NCBI GenBank assembly: GCA_025352225.1
Contig: JANXTT010000069.1
Location: forward strand, 1 to 60,509
Length of the DNA: 60,509 nt
From: Mucilaginibacter sp.
GTDB lineage: Bacteria > Bacteroidota > Bacteroidia > Sphingobacteriales > Sphingobacteriaceae
Reading direction: 5' to 3'
Every line of letters begins with the position of its first letter. Position 1 is the first letter of the stretch. Shown here one piece after another: positions 9,023-19,233 of this stretch. Both the position numbers and the translations under genes were made by a program. Under the pieces are notes generated by a model. The model ran no database searches, was not told the DNA's origin, and saw only the letters and a list, made by a program, of their open reading frames with translations.

Positions 9023-11758
9023 ATGGCTAACAAACACTACCTGTTATTTATTTTAACCATAGCATTGCCTACTTATTTATTTGGTCAAAATGCCACTTTA
9101 AAGGGTCAGGTAACTGATGCTACAACTAAAGAAACATTAATTGGTGCCTACGTTCGTTTCGATGGATCGTCAAATGGCACTACAACCGATGTTAACGGTC
9201 AATATGCATTAACGAATCTAAAGCCGGGATTTTATAAAGTTAAGGTAACCTATATAGGTTATACTCCGTTTGAAAAGGAATTTACGCTTTCTGCAGGTCA
9301 GGTGTATATTTTAAATATATCGTTAGCAACCGGGTCCAATACATTAAAAGTAGTTAGTATACACGGGAAATTAGACAACGAAACCGAATCTGCTTCGAGG
9401 TCTAACGAAAAAAACTCCAATAATATTAAAAATGTAATAAGTGCGCAAGCCATAGCCCGCTCACCAGATATTAACGCTGCCAATGTATTGCAACGTGTAT
9501 CTGGAGTTACTATACAGCGTAACGCAGGAGGCGATGATGCTTATCCCATTATCAGGGGTATTGAGCCCCGGTACAATAACACATTAATTAATGGTGTTAA
9601 AATAGCTAGTCCAGAAAGCCAATCCCGTTTTGTTTCTTTAAGTATTGTACCGTCAGAACTTTTACAGCGGATCGAAGTTAGCAAAACTTTAACTCCAGAG
9701 ATGGAAGGCGACGCTATTGGCGGAACCGTTAATTTAGTATTTAAAGATGCACCCGAAAAAAGAGATATCGTTGCAACCGGATCAATAGGGTATTCGCAAT
9801 TATTTATAGACCGCAAATTTACTAAATATCAAACAAAAGATATACAGAAGTATAGCCCGTCTGAATTAAATGGCCAGTCATATAATGCAACAGCTGACAA
9901 CTTTTCTAGATCCAATCTGGATTTTACCCAAACAAGGGCTCTTCCTACTACAGCTTTTTCAGTGTATTATGCAGAGCGTTTCTTAAAAAGCAAGCTAGGT
10001 GTAATTATTGGTAACAATTACCAAAACCTTTATTACGGATCAAATTCTGAGGTTAATACATCCGCAGTTGATGGAAACTCAGCCGATCATAGGCCTATTA
10101 TTTTACAAGATATTGTAAGGCAATACTCAACAAATCAAAAGCTTGAAAATTTTATCACGCATCTGGATTTTAAAATTAACGATAAAAATAAGATTAGTTT
10201 AGATAACGTATTACTTTATTCGCATTTAACAGAATCCGCAACGGCAAGTGATACTTCTATTGTTGGGGGTAACGGAGGGCGCACTATACCTGGTACCGGG
10301 CCGATTTCGTACGTTGCCAGATCTACAAATAACGATCAGTTGGTAGAAAATTTAAAACTTTCAGGCAATCATATCTTATCTAAACATTTCTTGTTTGACT
10401 GGACAGGCGCATATTCTGACGCTGGTGTTAGAAACCCAGACCAAGCAACTTTAAACACTACAAATGCGATAACTTACGATCCCTCAACTAAACAATTCAC
10501 AACAGTGCCTACTGTTTTTGATGGCATTTCACGGATATGGCAACATAATAATGATAAAGATGTAACCGGGATCGCTAACCTAACCTATACTAAAAGCTGG
10601 GGTGAAAGTAGTTTTTTTGAATTTAAGGTTGGCGGCCTTTACAGGCATAAAAAGAGGTACAATTTTGGCGATGAATATTCACTTAACCCCAACTTATCAG
10701 GTAACCGTAAAGAAGGGTTTAACGGAATTTATAACATAACATTTAACGTATTTAATCCAAATGGTTCCGGAGGCTATAACGCTAATAATTATGATGCTTT
10801 GGAAAATGTTACAGCCTATTTTGGTCAGTTTAAATTTAGTTTTCCGATGGTGGATATTATTGGTGGTGTGCGATCAGAAACTACTTTACAGGAATACACT
10901 TTAGGTGATGATAACCCCTATACCGCTAACTCGGTTAGTAAACAGTATACAGACATTTTGCCGTCAATCGATTTCAAATTTAAATTGAGCGAAAAAACTA
11001 ACCTACGGGCATCCTATTTCAAATCAATTGCAAGGCCTTCCTATTCTGACCTTATTCCGGTTCCGCAACCATCAAGCGGTGGCGAACAAATAGTGGGTAA
11101 CCCTGGGTTATTACATACTACAGCTGATAGTTATGATATCAGATTTGAGCTATTTCCAAAACAAGACGAACAATTTTATGTGGGTACCTACTATAAAAAA
11201 TTAACAAATCTGATTGAAACCAAAATTGGTGGCGTTAATCAAGGTCAACTTATTATAACTCCCAAAAACACAAATAACGCTACAGTAGCTGGGGTAGAGT
11301 TTGTAGCTACAAAATACATTGGCAAAATAGGCATAAGCGGTAACTATGCTTATACCTACTCCGATGTACTTGATAGGAAAATTGATCGGAATAATCCAGC
11401 TCTTGCAGAAGCGGATCGGCCATTTGAACATAGAAAGTTAAGCGGTGCTTCTATTCATGACCTAAACGTTTCGTTGTTGTACAGGGATATAAAGAATAAG
11501 ATAAATTTGCAACTAGCCTATCAGTTTTTAGGCAGTACATTGGTACAGATATATGATTATACTGGTGATGATTATATACAAAAGCCGCAATCTGTGTTGG
11601 CGTTTTCCGGAGACGCTGCACTTAATAGCCATATTGTGCTGTTTGGGAAATTTAACAACCTGTTAAATACACATAAGATCATTCAACTGCACGATATAAA
11701 TACTGCTAACGAGTTTACAAAAGCCACTTATCTTCTGGGCCTTCGCTATAACTATTAA
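9023..11758 (+). CDS. TonB-dependent receptor, ligand unknown
   Basis: This 911-residue outer-membrane receptor has a signal peptide ending LFGQ (about residue 22). A carboxypeptidase-regulatory-like domain follows (about 24-105, ATLKGQVTDATTKETLIGAYV), then a plug domain (about 130-240) with VLQRVSGVTIQRNAGGDDAYPIIRGIEPRYNN-type sequence and RIEVSKTLTPEMEGDAIGGTVNL. The rest is a long barrel. The plug is of the single-component TonB-receptor type and not the SusC type, and no SusD gene follows. The next gene, 27 bp downstream, encodes a beta-helix lipoprotein and the two share a terminator, so they form a two-gene operon. A receptor paired with a surface lipoprotein suggests cooperative uptake of an unknown ligand. 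Confidence 0.88.
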   Translation: MANKHYLLFILTIALPTYLFGQNATLKGQVTDATTKETLIGAYVRFDGSSNGTTTDVNGQYALTNLKPGFYKVKVTYIGYTPFEKEFTLSAGQVYILNISLATGSNTLKVVSIHGKLDNETESASRSNEKNSNNIKNVISAQAIARSPDINAANVLQRVSGVTIQRNAGGDDAYPIIRGIEPRYNNTLINGVKIASPESQSRFVSLSIVPSELLQRIEVSKTLTPEMEGDAIGGTVNLVFKDAPEKRDIVATGSIGYSQLFIDRKFTKYQTKDIQKYSPSELNGQSYNATADNFSRSNLDFTQTRALPTTAFSVYYAERFLKSKLGVIIGNNYQNLYYGSNSEVNTSAVDGNSADHRPIILQDIVRQYSTNQKLENFITHLDFKINDKNKISLDNVLLYSHLTESATASDTSIVGGNGGRTIPGTGPISYVARSTNNDQLVENLKLSGNHILSKHFLFDWTGAYSDAGVRNPDQATLNTTNAITYDPSTKQFTTVPTVFDGISRIWQHNNDKDVTGIANLTYTKSWGESSFFEFKVGGLYRHKKRYNFGDEYSLNPNLSGNRKEGFNGIYNITFNVFNPNGSGGYNANNYDALENVTAYFGQFKFSFPMVDIIGGVRSETTLQEYTLGDDNPYTANSVSKQYTDILPSIDFKFKLSEKTNLRASYFKSIARPSYSDLIPVPQPSSGGEQIVGNPGLLHTTADSYDIRFELFPKQDEQFYVGTYYKKLTNLIETKIGGVNQGQLIITPKNTNNATVAGVEFVATKYIGKIGISGNYAYTYSDVLDRKIDRNNPALAEADRPFEHRKLSGASIHDLNVSLLYRDIKNKINLQLAYQFLGSTLVQIYDYTGDDYIQKPQSVLAFSGDAALNSHIVLFGKFNNLLNTHKIIQLHDINTANEFTKATYLLGLRYNY

Positions 11759-11785
11759 CATTACATCACACACTATTAAATTAAA

Positions 11786-13033
11786 ATGAAAATGAAAAAA
11801 TTTACTGTATTAGCAAGTGCTATAGCTCTAATAGCTGCCCTTGCATCATGTTCTAAAAAGGACACAACAGTTGTTACTAAACCACCGGTACCTATTTCTC
11901 ACCCAATTAATTCAGATACTATTGGCGGTTTTACAAAAGGCACTCTGTTAGCTGGCAAAACATATACAGTTAACCATACTGTATTTGTAAAAACAGGCGA
12001 TACATTATTGTTTCAGCCAGGTGCAAATATTATTGTAAAAAACAATTCTCAATTCTCTATTCAAGGTGTATTGCAAGTTTTAGGTACACAAGCAAGCCCA
12101 GTTAAATTTAATTCATTTGCCGGTACACCAGGTACATGGAGAGGTTTTGGCTGCGATAGTGCTCAATCTGTTACTATTAAATGGGCAGATGTAAAAAATA
12201 CTGGTGGCCCAAGTGCAAAAGGCGGAACTACGGTTGCTGTTAAAGTTGCGCGACAAATACCTGTAGATATTGAAGATAGTTGGTTCTCTAATGGACAGGA
12301 TGATGGTTTAGCCTTATATGCTGGTAATCTTATTATTTTAAGAAACACCATCACGTCAAGCGGGTCTAACGATGGTGAAGCAATAAATATTAAAAACGGT
12401 GCTAGTGGCATTGTTGCATATAATGTTATATACAGCCAGGCTGGTACAGGCGTAAAACTGGAAACAGCGGCTAAAGTAGTTACAGCCGAAACCAGTGTAG
12501 ATGTTTATAACAATACAATAGTTTCATCTGGATGGAGAAGAGGTTCGGCTGAGCCTGGCCGTGCATTTTCTATCGGCGCAACTGCATATGGCCGTTTTTA
12601 CAATAATATTATTGTAAACTGCTACCATGGTTTTGAAGTTTTTGCTGATGCAGATGTTGCTAAAACCAAATACGGCTATAATCTTTTTTACGCGTCTCAA
12701 GATGGATTATTAGATACAACTCAAAACTCCAATACTATTATAAAAATAAGAGATAACTTTTACCCTACTTCGGGTGTTGGTGTAGCGCAGGCGACAGATA
12801 TTATTTCAAAATCTGTAGGAGATAAAGACCCTAAATTTAAAACTTACGACGGGATTCCGCTTTTAGTTAATGGTGCACCAAACAATAACGATTTTCACTT
12901 GCAATCAAGTTCTCCAGCCATTGGCGCAGGTATTACAACATGGGCAGGCTTAACTGGCAATATACCCACTGGTAGCGGCCCTAACAAAGACTTAGGTGCA
13001 TATCCTCAAGATGGTACAGGTAACAAACACTAA
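11786..13033 (+). CDS. Right-handed parallel beta-helix lipoprotein
   Basis: This 415-residue lipoprotein has a lipobox ending ALASC at Cys22. Beyond a Thr/Pro-rich linker it consists of short repeating strands rich in N, G and V (for example VNHTVFVKTGDTLLFQPGAN, IIVKNNSQFSIQGVLQVLG, NGASGIVAYNVIYSQ, FYNNIIVNCYHGFEVF). These are typical of a right-handed parallel beta-helix. Such folds include polysaccharide lyases and hydrolases as well as non-catalytic proteins; I see no catalytic motif that fixes a family. It is the second gene of a two-gene operon with the TonB receptor before it and ends at a strong terminator. Likely role: an outer-membrane or surface-exposed partner of that receptor. 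The fold is likely and the function unknown. Confidence 0.75.
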   Translation: MKMKKFTVLASAIALIAALASCSKKDTTVVTKPPVPISHPINSDTIGGFTKGTLLAGKTYTVNHTVFVKTGDTLLFQPGANIIVKNNSQFSIQGVLQVLGTQASPVKFNSFAGTPGTWRGFGCDSAQSVTIKWADVKNTGGPSAKGGTTVAVKVARQIPVDIEDSWFSNGQDDGLALYAGNLIILRNTITSSGSNDGEAINIKNGASGIVAYNVIYSQAGTGVKLETAAKVVTAETSVDVYNNTIVSSGWRRGSAEPGRAFSIGATAYGRFYNNIIVNCYHGFEVFADADVAKTKYGYNLFYASQDGLLDTTQNSNTIIKIRDNFYPTSGVGVAQATDIISKSVGDKDPKFKTYDGIPLLVNGAPNNNDFHLQSSSPAIGAGITTWAGLTGNIPTGSGPNKDLGAYPQDGTGNKH

Positions 13034-13052
13034 AATTACAAAATATAGTATG

Positions 13053-13088
13053 GAGGATTTAGAGGAAACTCTAAATCCTCTTTTTTTT
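13053..13088 (+). terminator. Strong rho-independent terminator
   Basis: A perfect 12-bp stem (13053-13064 with 13069-13080) closes on a GAAA tetraloop and is followed by eight T. It lies 20 bp after the stop of the beta-helix gene, ending the receptor/beta-helix operon. Confidence 0.95.
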
Positions 13089-13180
13089 ACCCTCTTTGCG
13101 TAAAAAAGTTTATAAATATTATTTGGATTAATTCTAAATAGTTGCTATTCTTGCACTGTTTATAATTAGTCTAAATAATA

Positions 13181-15625
13181 ATGAATTTGAATACAATACT
13201 TTTAAAGGTTCTAGCGAGGCACATCGCAGTAATATTGTTTGTGATTATCTACTTCCAGTTACCGGGTATGGCTCAGATGGGTGTTTGCCAAATAAAAGGT
13301 ATCGTAACCAGCGAAGGTAGGGTAATCCTTTCAGGTGCAACGGTTGAGATAAATCCTCAACACCAAACCAGCGTTACTGATAACAATGGTTATTTTGTTT
13401 TTAACAATATGCAACCCGGCAACTTTATAGTTAAAGTAACAATGCAAGGCTTTAAAACACTACAAAAGAATGTAAATATTTCAACTCAAAAATATGTAGA
13501 TATAAGCTTTAATCTTAAACCTTCATTAAATGAATTAAATGAGGTTATAATAAAAGGGTATAAAGCCATAACAGGCATGGGGTATTTAAACGATGTACAT
13601 AACGGGGTTATTTATTCGGGTAAAAAAACAGAGGTTATATTACTTGACAGCCTCAATGCCAACACCGCACAAAATAATCCCCGGCAGGTATTAGGCCGTA
13701 TTCCGGGGGCTAATTATTCTGAAACTGAGGGTAGTGGTTTTCCATCAAACGGAATAGGTTTCAGGGGCCTAACACCCACCCAATCTGTTGAAACCAATAC
13801 GCGGCAAAACGGCTACAACATAACTGCCGATATTTTTGGTTATCCCGAAACGTATTATCTGCCACCATTGGAAGCTGTTGAACGTATTGAAGTAACCAGA
13901 GGTGCGGCATCATTGCAATTTGGCCCCCAGTTTGGCGGCGTTATCAATTACATTATCAAACAAGCTCCAAAATACAAACCGCTTGAATTTGATATAGAAC
14001 AAACCGGAGGTAGTTTTGGCTTATTCAATTCATTCACTTCTGCAGGTGGAACAATCGGCAAGTTTAACTATTATAGCTTTTTACAATACAAAAACATACA
14101 AGGCTGGCGACCCAATTCGCATGTACAACAAGTTTCGGCTTTTGTAGGTATAAACTATCTGCCTACCGAAAAATTGAAACTAAGCCTCGAATATTCTATG
14201 CTTCGTAACCGTATACAAATGCCAGGTGGTTTTGATGATGCGCAATTTAACCTTGATAGCCGTGCTTCATATCGCGCCCGTAACTGGCTTAACAGCCCTT
14301 GGAATATAATTACCGGTAAAGCGGCTTATCAATTCTCTAACAATACTAAACTTTTAATTACCTCTACCCAACAATTTAGCTCACGCAATCTGGTTTGGAA
14401 AAACGAAGATGGCGGCCCTGGTCAGTTGGATACAATCAGCACCACTACCCTGGAACCGGTTAACCGTGAGGTGCAGCGAGAACAGTTTAAGAGCACTACT
14501 AACGAAGTTCGTTTTACAGCCAACTATAATATAGGCGCTATTAAAAATACGTTAGCTACGGGGTTGCGTGCTTTTTATGGAAAAATGAACCGCATGGGTG
14601 GAGGCATTGGTACTACCGGGTCCGGCTTTGACCTCACCATTTTAGACCCTCATTACGGTTATAATTTACAATTTACAACAGTCAATATTGCTCCATTTGC
14701 CGAAAATATATTTTATTTGACAGATCGTATATCCATAACACCGGGTATTAGATTAGAGTACATCAAATCGTCTGTAAACGGCTATGTTGATACCGATAAC
14801 AAAGAACTGGTAAGCAACAAAGCTAAATCGCGATATGTAACCCTCGCTGGCTTGGGAGCACAATTCCAGATTACGCCAACTGTAAATATCTACGCCAATA
14901 TTTCGCAGGCTTACCGCCCCGTTACTTACGATCAGCTCACTCCATTTGGCTCTGCTGCAAAAATTGATCCTGATATGAAGGATGCATTCGGATACAATGC
15001 CGACCTGGGGGTAAGAGGATCAGTTAAGAACTATTTTAATTTTGATATAAGTGGCTTCTATTTAAGCTATAATAACCGCATAGGGCTGATTGAAAAAACA
15101 GATGGTCAAGGCCAATCCTATATTTTGCGTACAAATGTGGCAAATAGTGTACATCAAGGATTCGAGTCGTATATCGAATTGAATATAACACGTGCTTTCT
15201 TTCCAGATACGCACATTGGTGATATTAGTTTTTATAATTCATTCGCTTTTGTAGATGCCCGCTACACAACAGGCAGTTTTAAAGGTAATTACGTAGAATA
15301 TGCGCCCCGAACTATTAATCGTTTAGGTATATCTTATTCCAGGAAACCTTTTTCTACTACTTTCCTCATTAGTAATACTGCGCTGTCATATAGTGATGCT
15401 GCCAATGCAATCAGCAGTACAGATCCGGCTGTGGGTTTAATTCCTGCATTCCAGGTGATGGATTGGTCGGGTAAGGTTAAGCTAAATCGTTATAACTTAA
15501 AATTCGGAGTCAATAACTTAACTGATAAACGTTATTTTACCATCCGTACTAACGAATACCCAGGCCCGGGTATAATTCCAGCCGTAGGGAGGAGTTTTTA
15601 TGTGGGTATTGGGGCTAAATTTTAA
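13181..15625 (+). CDS. TonB-dependent receptor, FecA-like
   Basis: This 814-residue receptor has a signal peptide (cleavage near PGMAQ, about residue 32) and a carboxypeptidase-regulatory-like domain (about 38-115). Its plug has VLGRIPGANYSETEGSGFPSNGIGFRGL and PPLEAVERIEVTRGAASLQFGPQFGGVINYI, close in style to the ferric citrate receptor FecA and related siderophore receptors. The barrel has ITPGIRLEYIKSS, ISQAYRPVTYDQLTPFG and a C-terminus ending in aromatic Phe (YVGIGAKF), as expected for an outer-membrane barrel. It is a single-gene unit between a terminator and the convergent PUL. Uptake of an iron chelate is the likely role by analogy; no sigma-factor or periplasmic-binding gene nearby confirms it. 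Confidence 0.85.
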   Translation: MNLNTILLKVLARHIAVILFVIIYFQLPGMAQMGVCQIKGIVTSEGRVILSGATVEINPQHQTSVTDNNGYFVFNNMQPGNFIVKVTMQGFKTLQKNVNISTQKYVDISFNLKPSLNELNEVIIKGYKAITGMGYLNDVHNGVIYSGKKTEVILLDSLNANTAQNNPRQVLGRIPGANYSETEGSGFPSNGIGFRGLTPTQSVETNTRQNGYNITADIFGYPETYYLPPLEAVERIEVTRGAASLQFGPQFGGVINYIIKQAPKYKPLEFDIEQTGGSFGLFNSFTSAGGTIGKFNYYSFLQYKNIQGWRPNSHVQQVSAFVGINYLPTEKLKLSLEYSMLRNRIQMPGGFDDAQFNLDSRASYRARNWLNSPWNIITGKAAYQFSNNTKLLITSTQQFSSRNLVWKNEDGGPGQLDTISTTTLEPVNREVQREQFKSTTNEVRFTANYNIGAIKNTLATGLRAFYGKMNRMGGGIGTTGSGFDLTILDPHYGYNLQFTTVNIAPFAENIFYLTDRISITPGIRLEYIKSSVNGYVDTDNKELVSNKAKSRYVTLAGLGAQFQITPTVNIYANISQAYRPVTYDQLTPFGSAAKIDPDMKDAFGYNADLGVRGSVKNYFNFDISGFYLSYNNRIGLIEKTDGQGQSYILRTNVANSVHQGFESYIELNITRAFFPDTHIGDISFYNSFAFVDARYTTGSFKGNYVEYAPRTINRLGISYSRKPFSTTFLISNTALSYSDAANAISSTDPAVGLIPAFQVMDWSGKVKLNRYNLKFGVNNLTDKRYFTIRTNEYPGPGIIPAVGRSFYVGIGAKF

Positions 15626-15731
15626 TAATAAACTATCTACGTTATCAAAATTAATTCTGTAACTGAAATAGTTTGAGTTCTTTCAATGGGATAGCCACTA
15701 TAAATAGTATGGTATTAAACCCTTACCTTTT

Positions 15732-16661
15732 TTAATGTTTTAATTTTTCTAACTCCTGAAGAGTTACCTTAAATATGGTTCCGTGGCGAATACCTTTAGG
15801 CATGCTAATCTGGTCTGTTATATCAGTCCAATTTTTCAGGTCGGTTGATGTAATAGCCCCGTAACGATGTTCGCGGTAACGGTCAAAAAAAACTATCCAT
15901 TTATTTCCAATTTTTAAGGTTGTTGGCCCTTCGGCCCAATAATCCCCTGTGATCTTCTCCGTTGGTTTTGAGTATGGGCCTGTTAGCTTATCGCTATAGG
16001 CTATATGCAGGTTTTTTGCAACCGGAGCCTTGGTTTCATCTTTTAAAAACATAACAAAGCGTTTACCATCTTTAACAATAGTAGCATCAATCACGCTAAA
16101 GCCCTTATCGTAAAGCAGTTTAGTGTCACTATACGTTTTAAAATCTTTAGTGGTTTGGTAGTAAATACGATGATTGTTCTTTTGCCCTTCGTAAGAGGTG
16201 TCTTTTTGTATAAAACGCCCGGGTATGGTGCTTGCCCAATATATCATATAAGTTTTGCTAATATCATCATATGTAATTTCGGGTGCCCAGCAATTTTGTG
16301 CAGTTGGTTCCTTTTCCATCACAGGTAACTGTACCTGTTCGCTCCAATGGGTCAAATCCTTTGAATTTGCGTAACCTATGCCTCTATCGGTCCAGCTATC
16401 TGTCCACACCATGTGGAATAAACCATCAGCACCACGGATAATACATGGATCACGCATTATTTTATCTTTGGATACCATTGGCCTTAAAAAAGAGCTATCC
16501 CCTTTTAATGCCGTCCACTTTAATCCGTCTAAACTATAGGCCAAATGCAAACCATCTTGCCCATTATTTTTAAAGTAACTAAACATGTATATCTCTTTTT
16601 GCTGGGCATATGTATTTATAAAGGTAAGTATACCAATAGTTACCAGTAAGATCTTTTTCAT
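15732..16661 (-). CDS. Glycoside hydrolase family 43
   Basis: A secreted 309-residue five-bladed propeller enzyme with a signal peptide ending NTYAQ (about residue 19). Family 43 marks are IMRDPCIIRGADGLFHMVWTDSW, NCWAPEITYD and DYWAEGPTTLKIG, where Glu244 is the likely general acid. GH43 members act on alpha-L-arabinofuranosides, beta-xylosides or galactan; in this setting trimming of rhamnogalacturonan side chains is expected. Its start lies 6 bp after the stop of the GH31 gene, so it is the last gene of the GH105-GH31-GH43 unit. The length fits a bare catalytic domain without a carbohydrate-binding module. The family is firm; the exact linkage cannot be read from the sequence. Confidence 0.88.
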   Translation of the reverse strand: MKKILLVTIGILTFINTYAQQKEIYMFSYFKNNGQDGLHLAYSLDGLKWTALKGDSSFLRPMVSKDKIMRDPCIIRGADGLFHMVWTDSWTDRGIGYANSKDLTHWSEQVQLPVMEKEPTAQNCWAPEITYDDISKTYMIYWASTIPGRFIQKDTSYEGQKNNHRIYYQTTKDFKTYSDTKLLYDKGFSVIDATIVKDGKRFVMFLKDETKAPVAKNLHIAYSDKLTGPYSKPTEKITGDYWAEGPTTLKIGNKWIVFFDRYREHRYGAITSTDLKNWTDITDQISMPKGIRHGTIFKVTLQELEKLKH

Positions 16662-16667
16662 ACCCTA

Positions 16668-19133
16668 TTATTGCGCGCGTTTAATGTTGAGCTGTATATC
16701 TTGTTGTTTTGTGCCGTGAATTTTAACAAGTAAAACTTTTTTCGCACTGTCGTAATACCAACCATTTCCATTGGGCTCATTGGCTTGGTTTATTGATACA
16801 CCGTTTTCTGTCACTGATACGGGCACTCCGCCATTCCAATGAATATTGGCTTTATAAGTGTGAATTTTAGGTACAAACCTCCCTTCGGGTTTGCGAATAT
16901 TCAAATCAAATGCAGTATATGAATTATTAGATTTGATATGGGTTAGCGCATATTCGCCTCCTTTATATTTTACACTCAAACCATCGTCCTCATAGAGATC
17001 AAAAGATGAGGCTTTTGACGGATATATATCTAACGCGATCTCATCAACAGGTTTTTCATCCATATACTTCATTTCAGTTTGCATAGGTATTATGGCACCA
17101 CCTTTAACAAAAATAGGCAGCTGATCTAATGGGGTAAGTATGTGAATATATTGTTTACCATTGTATTTAACACCCGACCAATAATCAAACCACTCCCCTT
17201 CTGGTAAATAAATGGTACGTGTTTGCGCCCCTTTTACCGTTACAGGGCATACCATCAGATCATTCCCGAACATGTATTGATCGCCAATATTATACGTATT
17301 GGGGTTATTTTGGTTAGTTAATACCAGCGCACGCATTAACGGCAAACCGGTATTGTAAGCCACAAAGGCATTGCTATAAATGTAGGGCACCAAACGGTAA
17401 CGCAGTAAGTCGTACTTTTTAAAATTCTTTAAAGCCTCATCGCCATATGCCCACGGCTCTTTATACCCGGGATGATCAAAACCAAAAACCAGCGCAACGG
17501 GGCTAAAAAAGCCAAATTGTGTCCATCTGATATATAATTCAGGATCTGCCACATGCTCAAAGCCTCCCATGCAATGAGCCCAGTTTGATACACCCGAAAT
17601 GCCGATATTTATACCCGCTTTAATAACGGGTGCAAAGTACTGCCATTCACTGGGCCAATCGCCGGCAAAAATATATGGATAGCGTTGTATGCCCGCATAA
17701 CCCTCGCGGGTTTGGTTCATTCCGCGGAAGCCATTTAAATCCTGAAACTTTATATAAGGTGCCTTGGCGTATGCGATGGGGAATACATTATGCAATTTAT
17801 TAACATCCCTGCCTTTAGGGCCAATCTTATCGCTTTCATTAGCTAAAGAACCAAATGCGCTGCCTTCGTCTGTTTTTAAAAACTTAGCTCCCAGGCTGGC
17901 AACTTTCATTACGCCGTTATCCCACCACCAGTTAACCGCTTTTTGATCAAAAAAATTAACAAACTCCCCTGGCTTTCCGTCTTCCGGATAGGTAAACCCT
18001 TTGGCTTGAGCCTGATCAAGCAAGTTAAGCTTATTGGCATTATCAAAACGGGGGCGTATATGCAGGCCAACCATTTTTATATGATTAGCATATAAACTGT
18101 CGAACATGCCTTTGGGGTCTTTAAATGTTTCGCGCCACTCAAATGTCGTTGCTCCCTTACCCCCAACTTTGCCAAATAACCTCCAGGTAGAATCGAGCCA
18201 GAGTATATCTACAGGGATCCCCATTTCGCGCATTTTTTTGAGCAGTTCAACTGGGTATTTATCTGATGTTGATTCTTCGTGACCCCATACTCCGCCGCTA
18301 TAGGTGCCCATATGAAGCCCGAAACCAAACCGTGTTAACAACGGCGGCTTGCCCGTTATTGCCGTATAGCTATTTAAAATAGATGGAAAATCGGGCCCGT
18401 ACATAAAGTAATAATCCAGCTCTCCATCATTGGCCTTAAACGAGTAGGTATCTGATGATGATTGTCCCATATCCCACTCGGTAGCACTTGAATTATGTAA
18501 AAATATTCCATACCCTCTGGTACTCATAAAAAACGGAACCGGGCAATAATTTGCTTCCAGGATATTGTAGGCCCCTAAAAGGTTGTCTTTACTTTTACCT
18601 CTGCCTACATTTAAGCTAACTTTTTGGTTACGCTGATCTAACATGTCCATACGTTCGCCAAAGCCAAAAAAATGTTCATCTGGCATCAGATCTTTTGTAC
18701 AACTTACAGTATCACCATAATGATGTAACCCCCCATTTTGATTGCCGTTACCAACATACTCGGATGATAGTAAAATACCTTTATTAGTTGCAACAGAAAT
18801 TACAAACGGTGATTTTACTATAGTTATAATTAAAGCACCGGTTTCTATTAGATATCCCACTTTAAAGTCAGTTACCTTTACAGCAACAGCAGGCCAATTG
18901 TAGTTTTCCTGCATTAAATGCTCATCAGCCTCAAATTTCCGGCTCCAGCTTGCCCTTACCCTAAAAACGGTTGGCGAACAAAACTCAATTTTGACGTCGC
19001 CATTTGTATTAGAAAAAAACAGCGTATTGCCTTCTTTTTTATAGCCGGATTTATAACTGCCTATGCCCTTTTGAGCATCAGCATTAATGCTAAATAAAAA
19101 AATAAAAACGAGAATATAGTATGTGTATTTCAT
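16668..19133 (-). CDS. Glycoside hydrolase family 31 (alpha-glycosidase)
   Basis: An 821-residue secreted enzyme with a signal peptide ending INADAQ. It has the GH31 layout: N-terminal beta-sandwich (HFFGFGERMDMLDQRN near residue 155), TIM barrel (FGFGLHMGTYSG, PVDILWLDSTW), catalytic nucleophile in FLKTDEG (Asp422), acid/base in FAGDWPSEW (Asp492), and C-terminal beta domains with PVTVKGAQTRTIYLPEGEWFDYWSG and YEDDGLSVKYKGGEY. GH31 includes alpha-xylosidases, alpha-glucosidases and alpha-galactosidases. An alpha-xylosidase or alpha-galactosidase role would be odd for plain rhamnogalacturonan I but could serve xylogalacturonan or mixed cell-wall material. It lies 100 bp downstream of GH105 and 6 bp upstream of GH43. 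Specificity is uncertain. Confidence 0.9.
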   Translation of the reverse strand: MKYTYYILVFIFLFSINADAQKGIGSYKSGYKKEGNTLFFSNTNGDVKIEFCSPTVFRVRASWSRKFEADEHLMQENYNWPAVAVKVTDFKVGYLIETGALIITIVKSPFVISVATNKGILLSSEYVGNGNQNGGLHHYGDTVSCTKDLMPDEHFFGFGERMDMLDQRNQKVSLNVGRGKSKDNLLGAYNILEANYCPVPFFMSTRGYGIFLHNSSATEWDMGQSSSDTYSFKANDGELDYYFMYGPDFPSILNSYTAITGKPPLLTRFGFGLHMGTYSGGVWGHEESTSDKYPVELLKKMREMGIPVDILWLDSTWRLFGKVGGKGATTFEWRETFKDPKGMFDSLYANHIKMVGLHIRPRFDNANKLNLLDQAQAKGFTYPEDGKPGEFVNFFDQKAVNWWWDNGVMKVASLGAKFLKTDEGSAFGSLANESDKIGPKGRDVNKLHNVFPIAYAKAPYIKFQDLNGFRGMNQTREGYAGIQRYPYIFAGDWPSEWQYFAPVIKAGINIGISGVSNWAHCMGGFEHVADPELYIRWTQFGFFSPVALVFGFDHPGYKEPWAYGDEALKNFKKYDLLRYRLVPYIYSNAFVAYNTGLPLMRALVLTNQNNPNTYNIGDQYMFGNDLMVCPVTVKGAQTRTIYLPEGEWFDYWSGVKYNGKQYIHILTPLDQLPIFVKGGAIIPMQTEMKYMDEKPVDEIALDIYPSKASSFDLYEDDGLSVKYKGGEYALTHIKSNNSYTAFDLNIRKPEGRFVPKIHTYKANIHWNGGVPVSVTENGVSINQANEPNGNGWYYDSAKKVLLVKIHGTKQQDIQLNIKRAQ

Positions 19134-19233
19134 TTGTATAAAACATAATCATCATTGCCAGGCATAAAGCAAACTTCGAAACAAACTATCCAGATTGCCT
19201 GACACCTTCCGCAATAACGCGTGAAAGATCTTT

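Noticed and set aside
19134..19233. CC(A/T)G pair upstream of GH31 as another promoter copy
   Set aside because: The two half-sites are 8 bp apart, not 10, and no -7-like box lies at the fixed distance.
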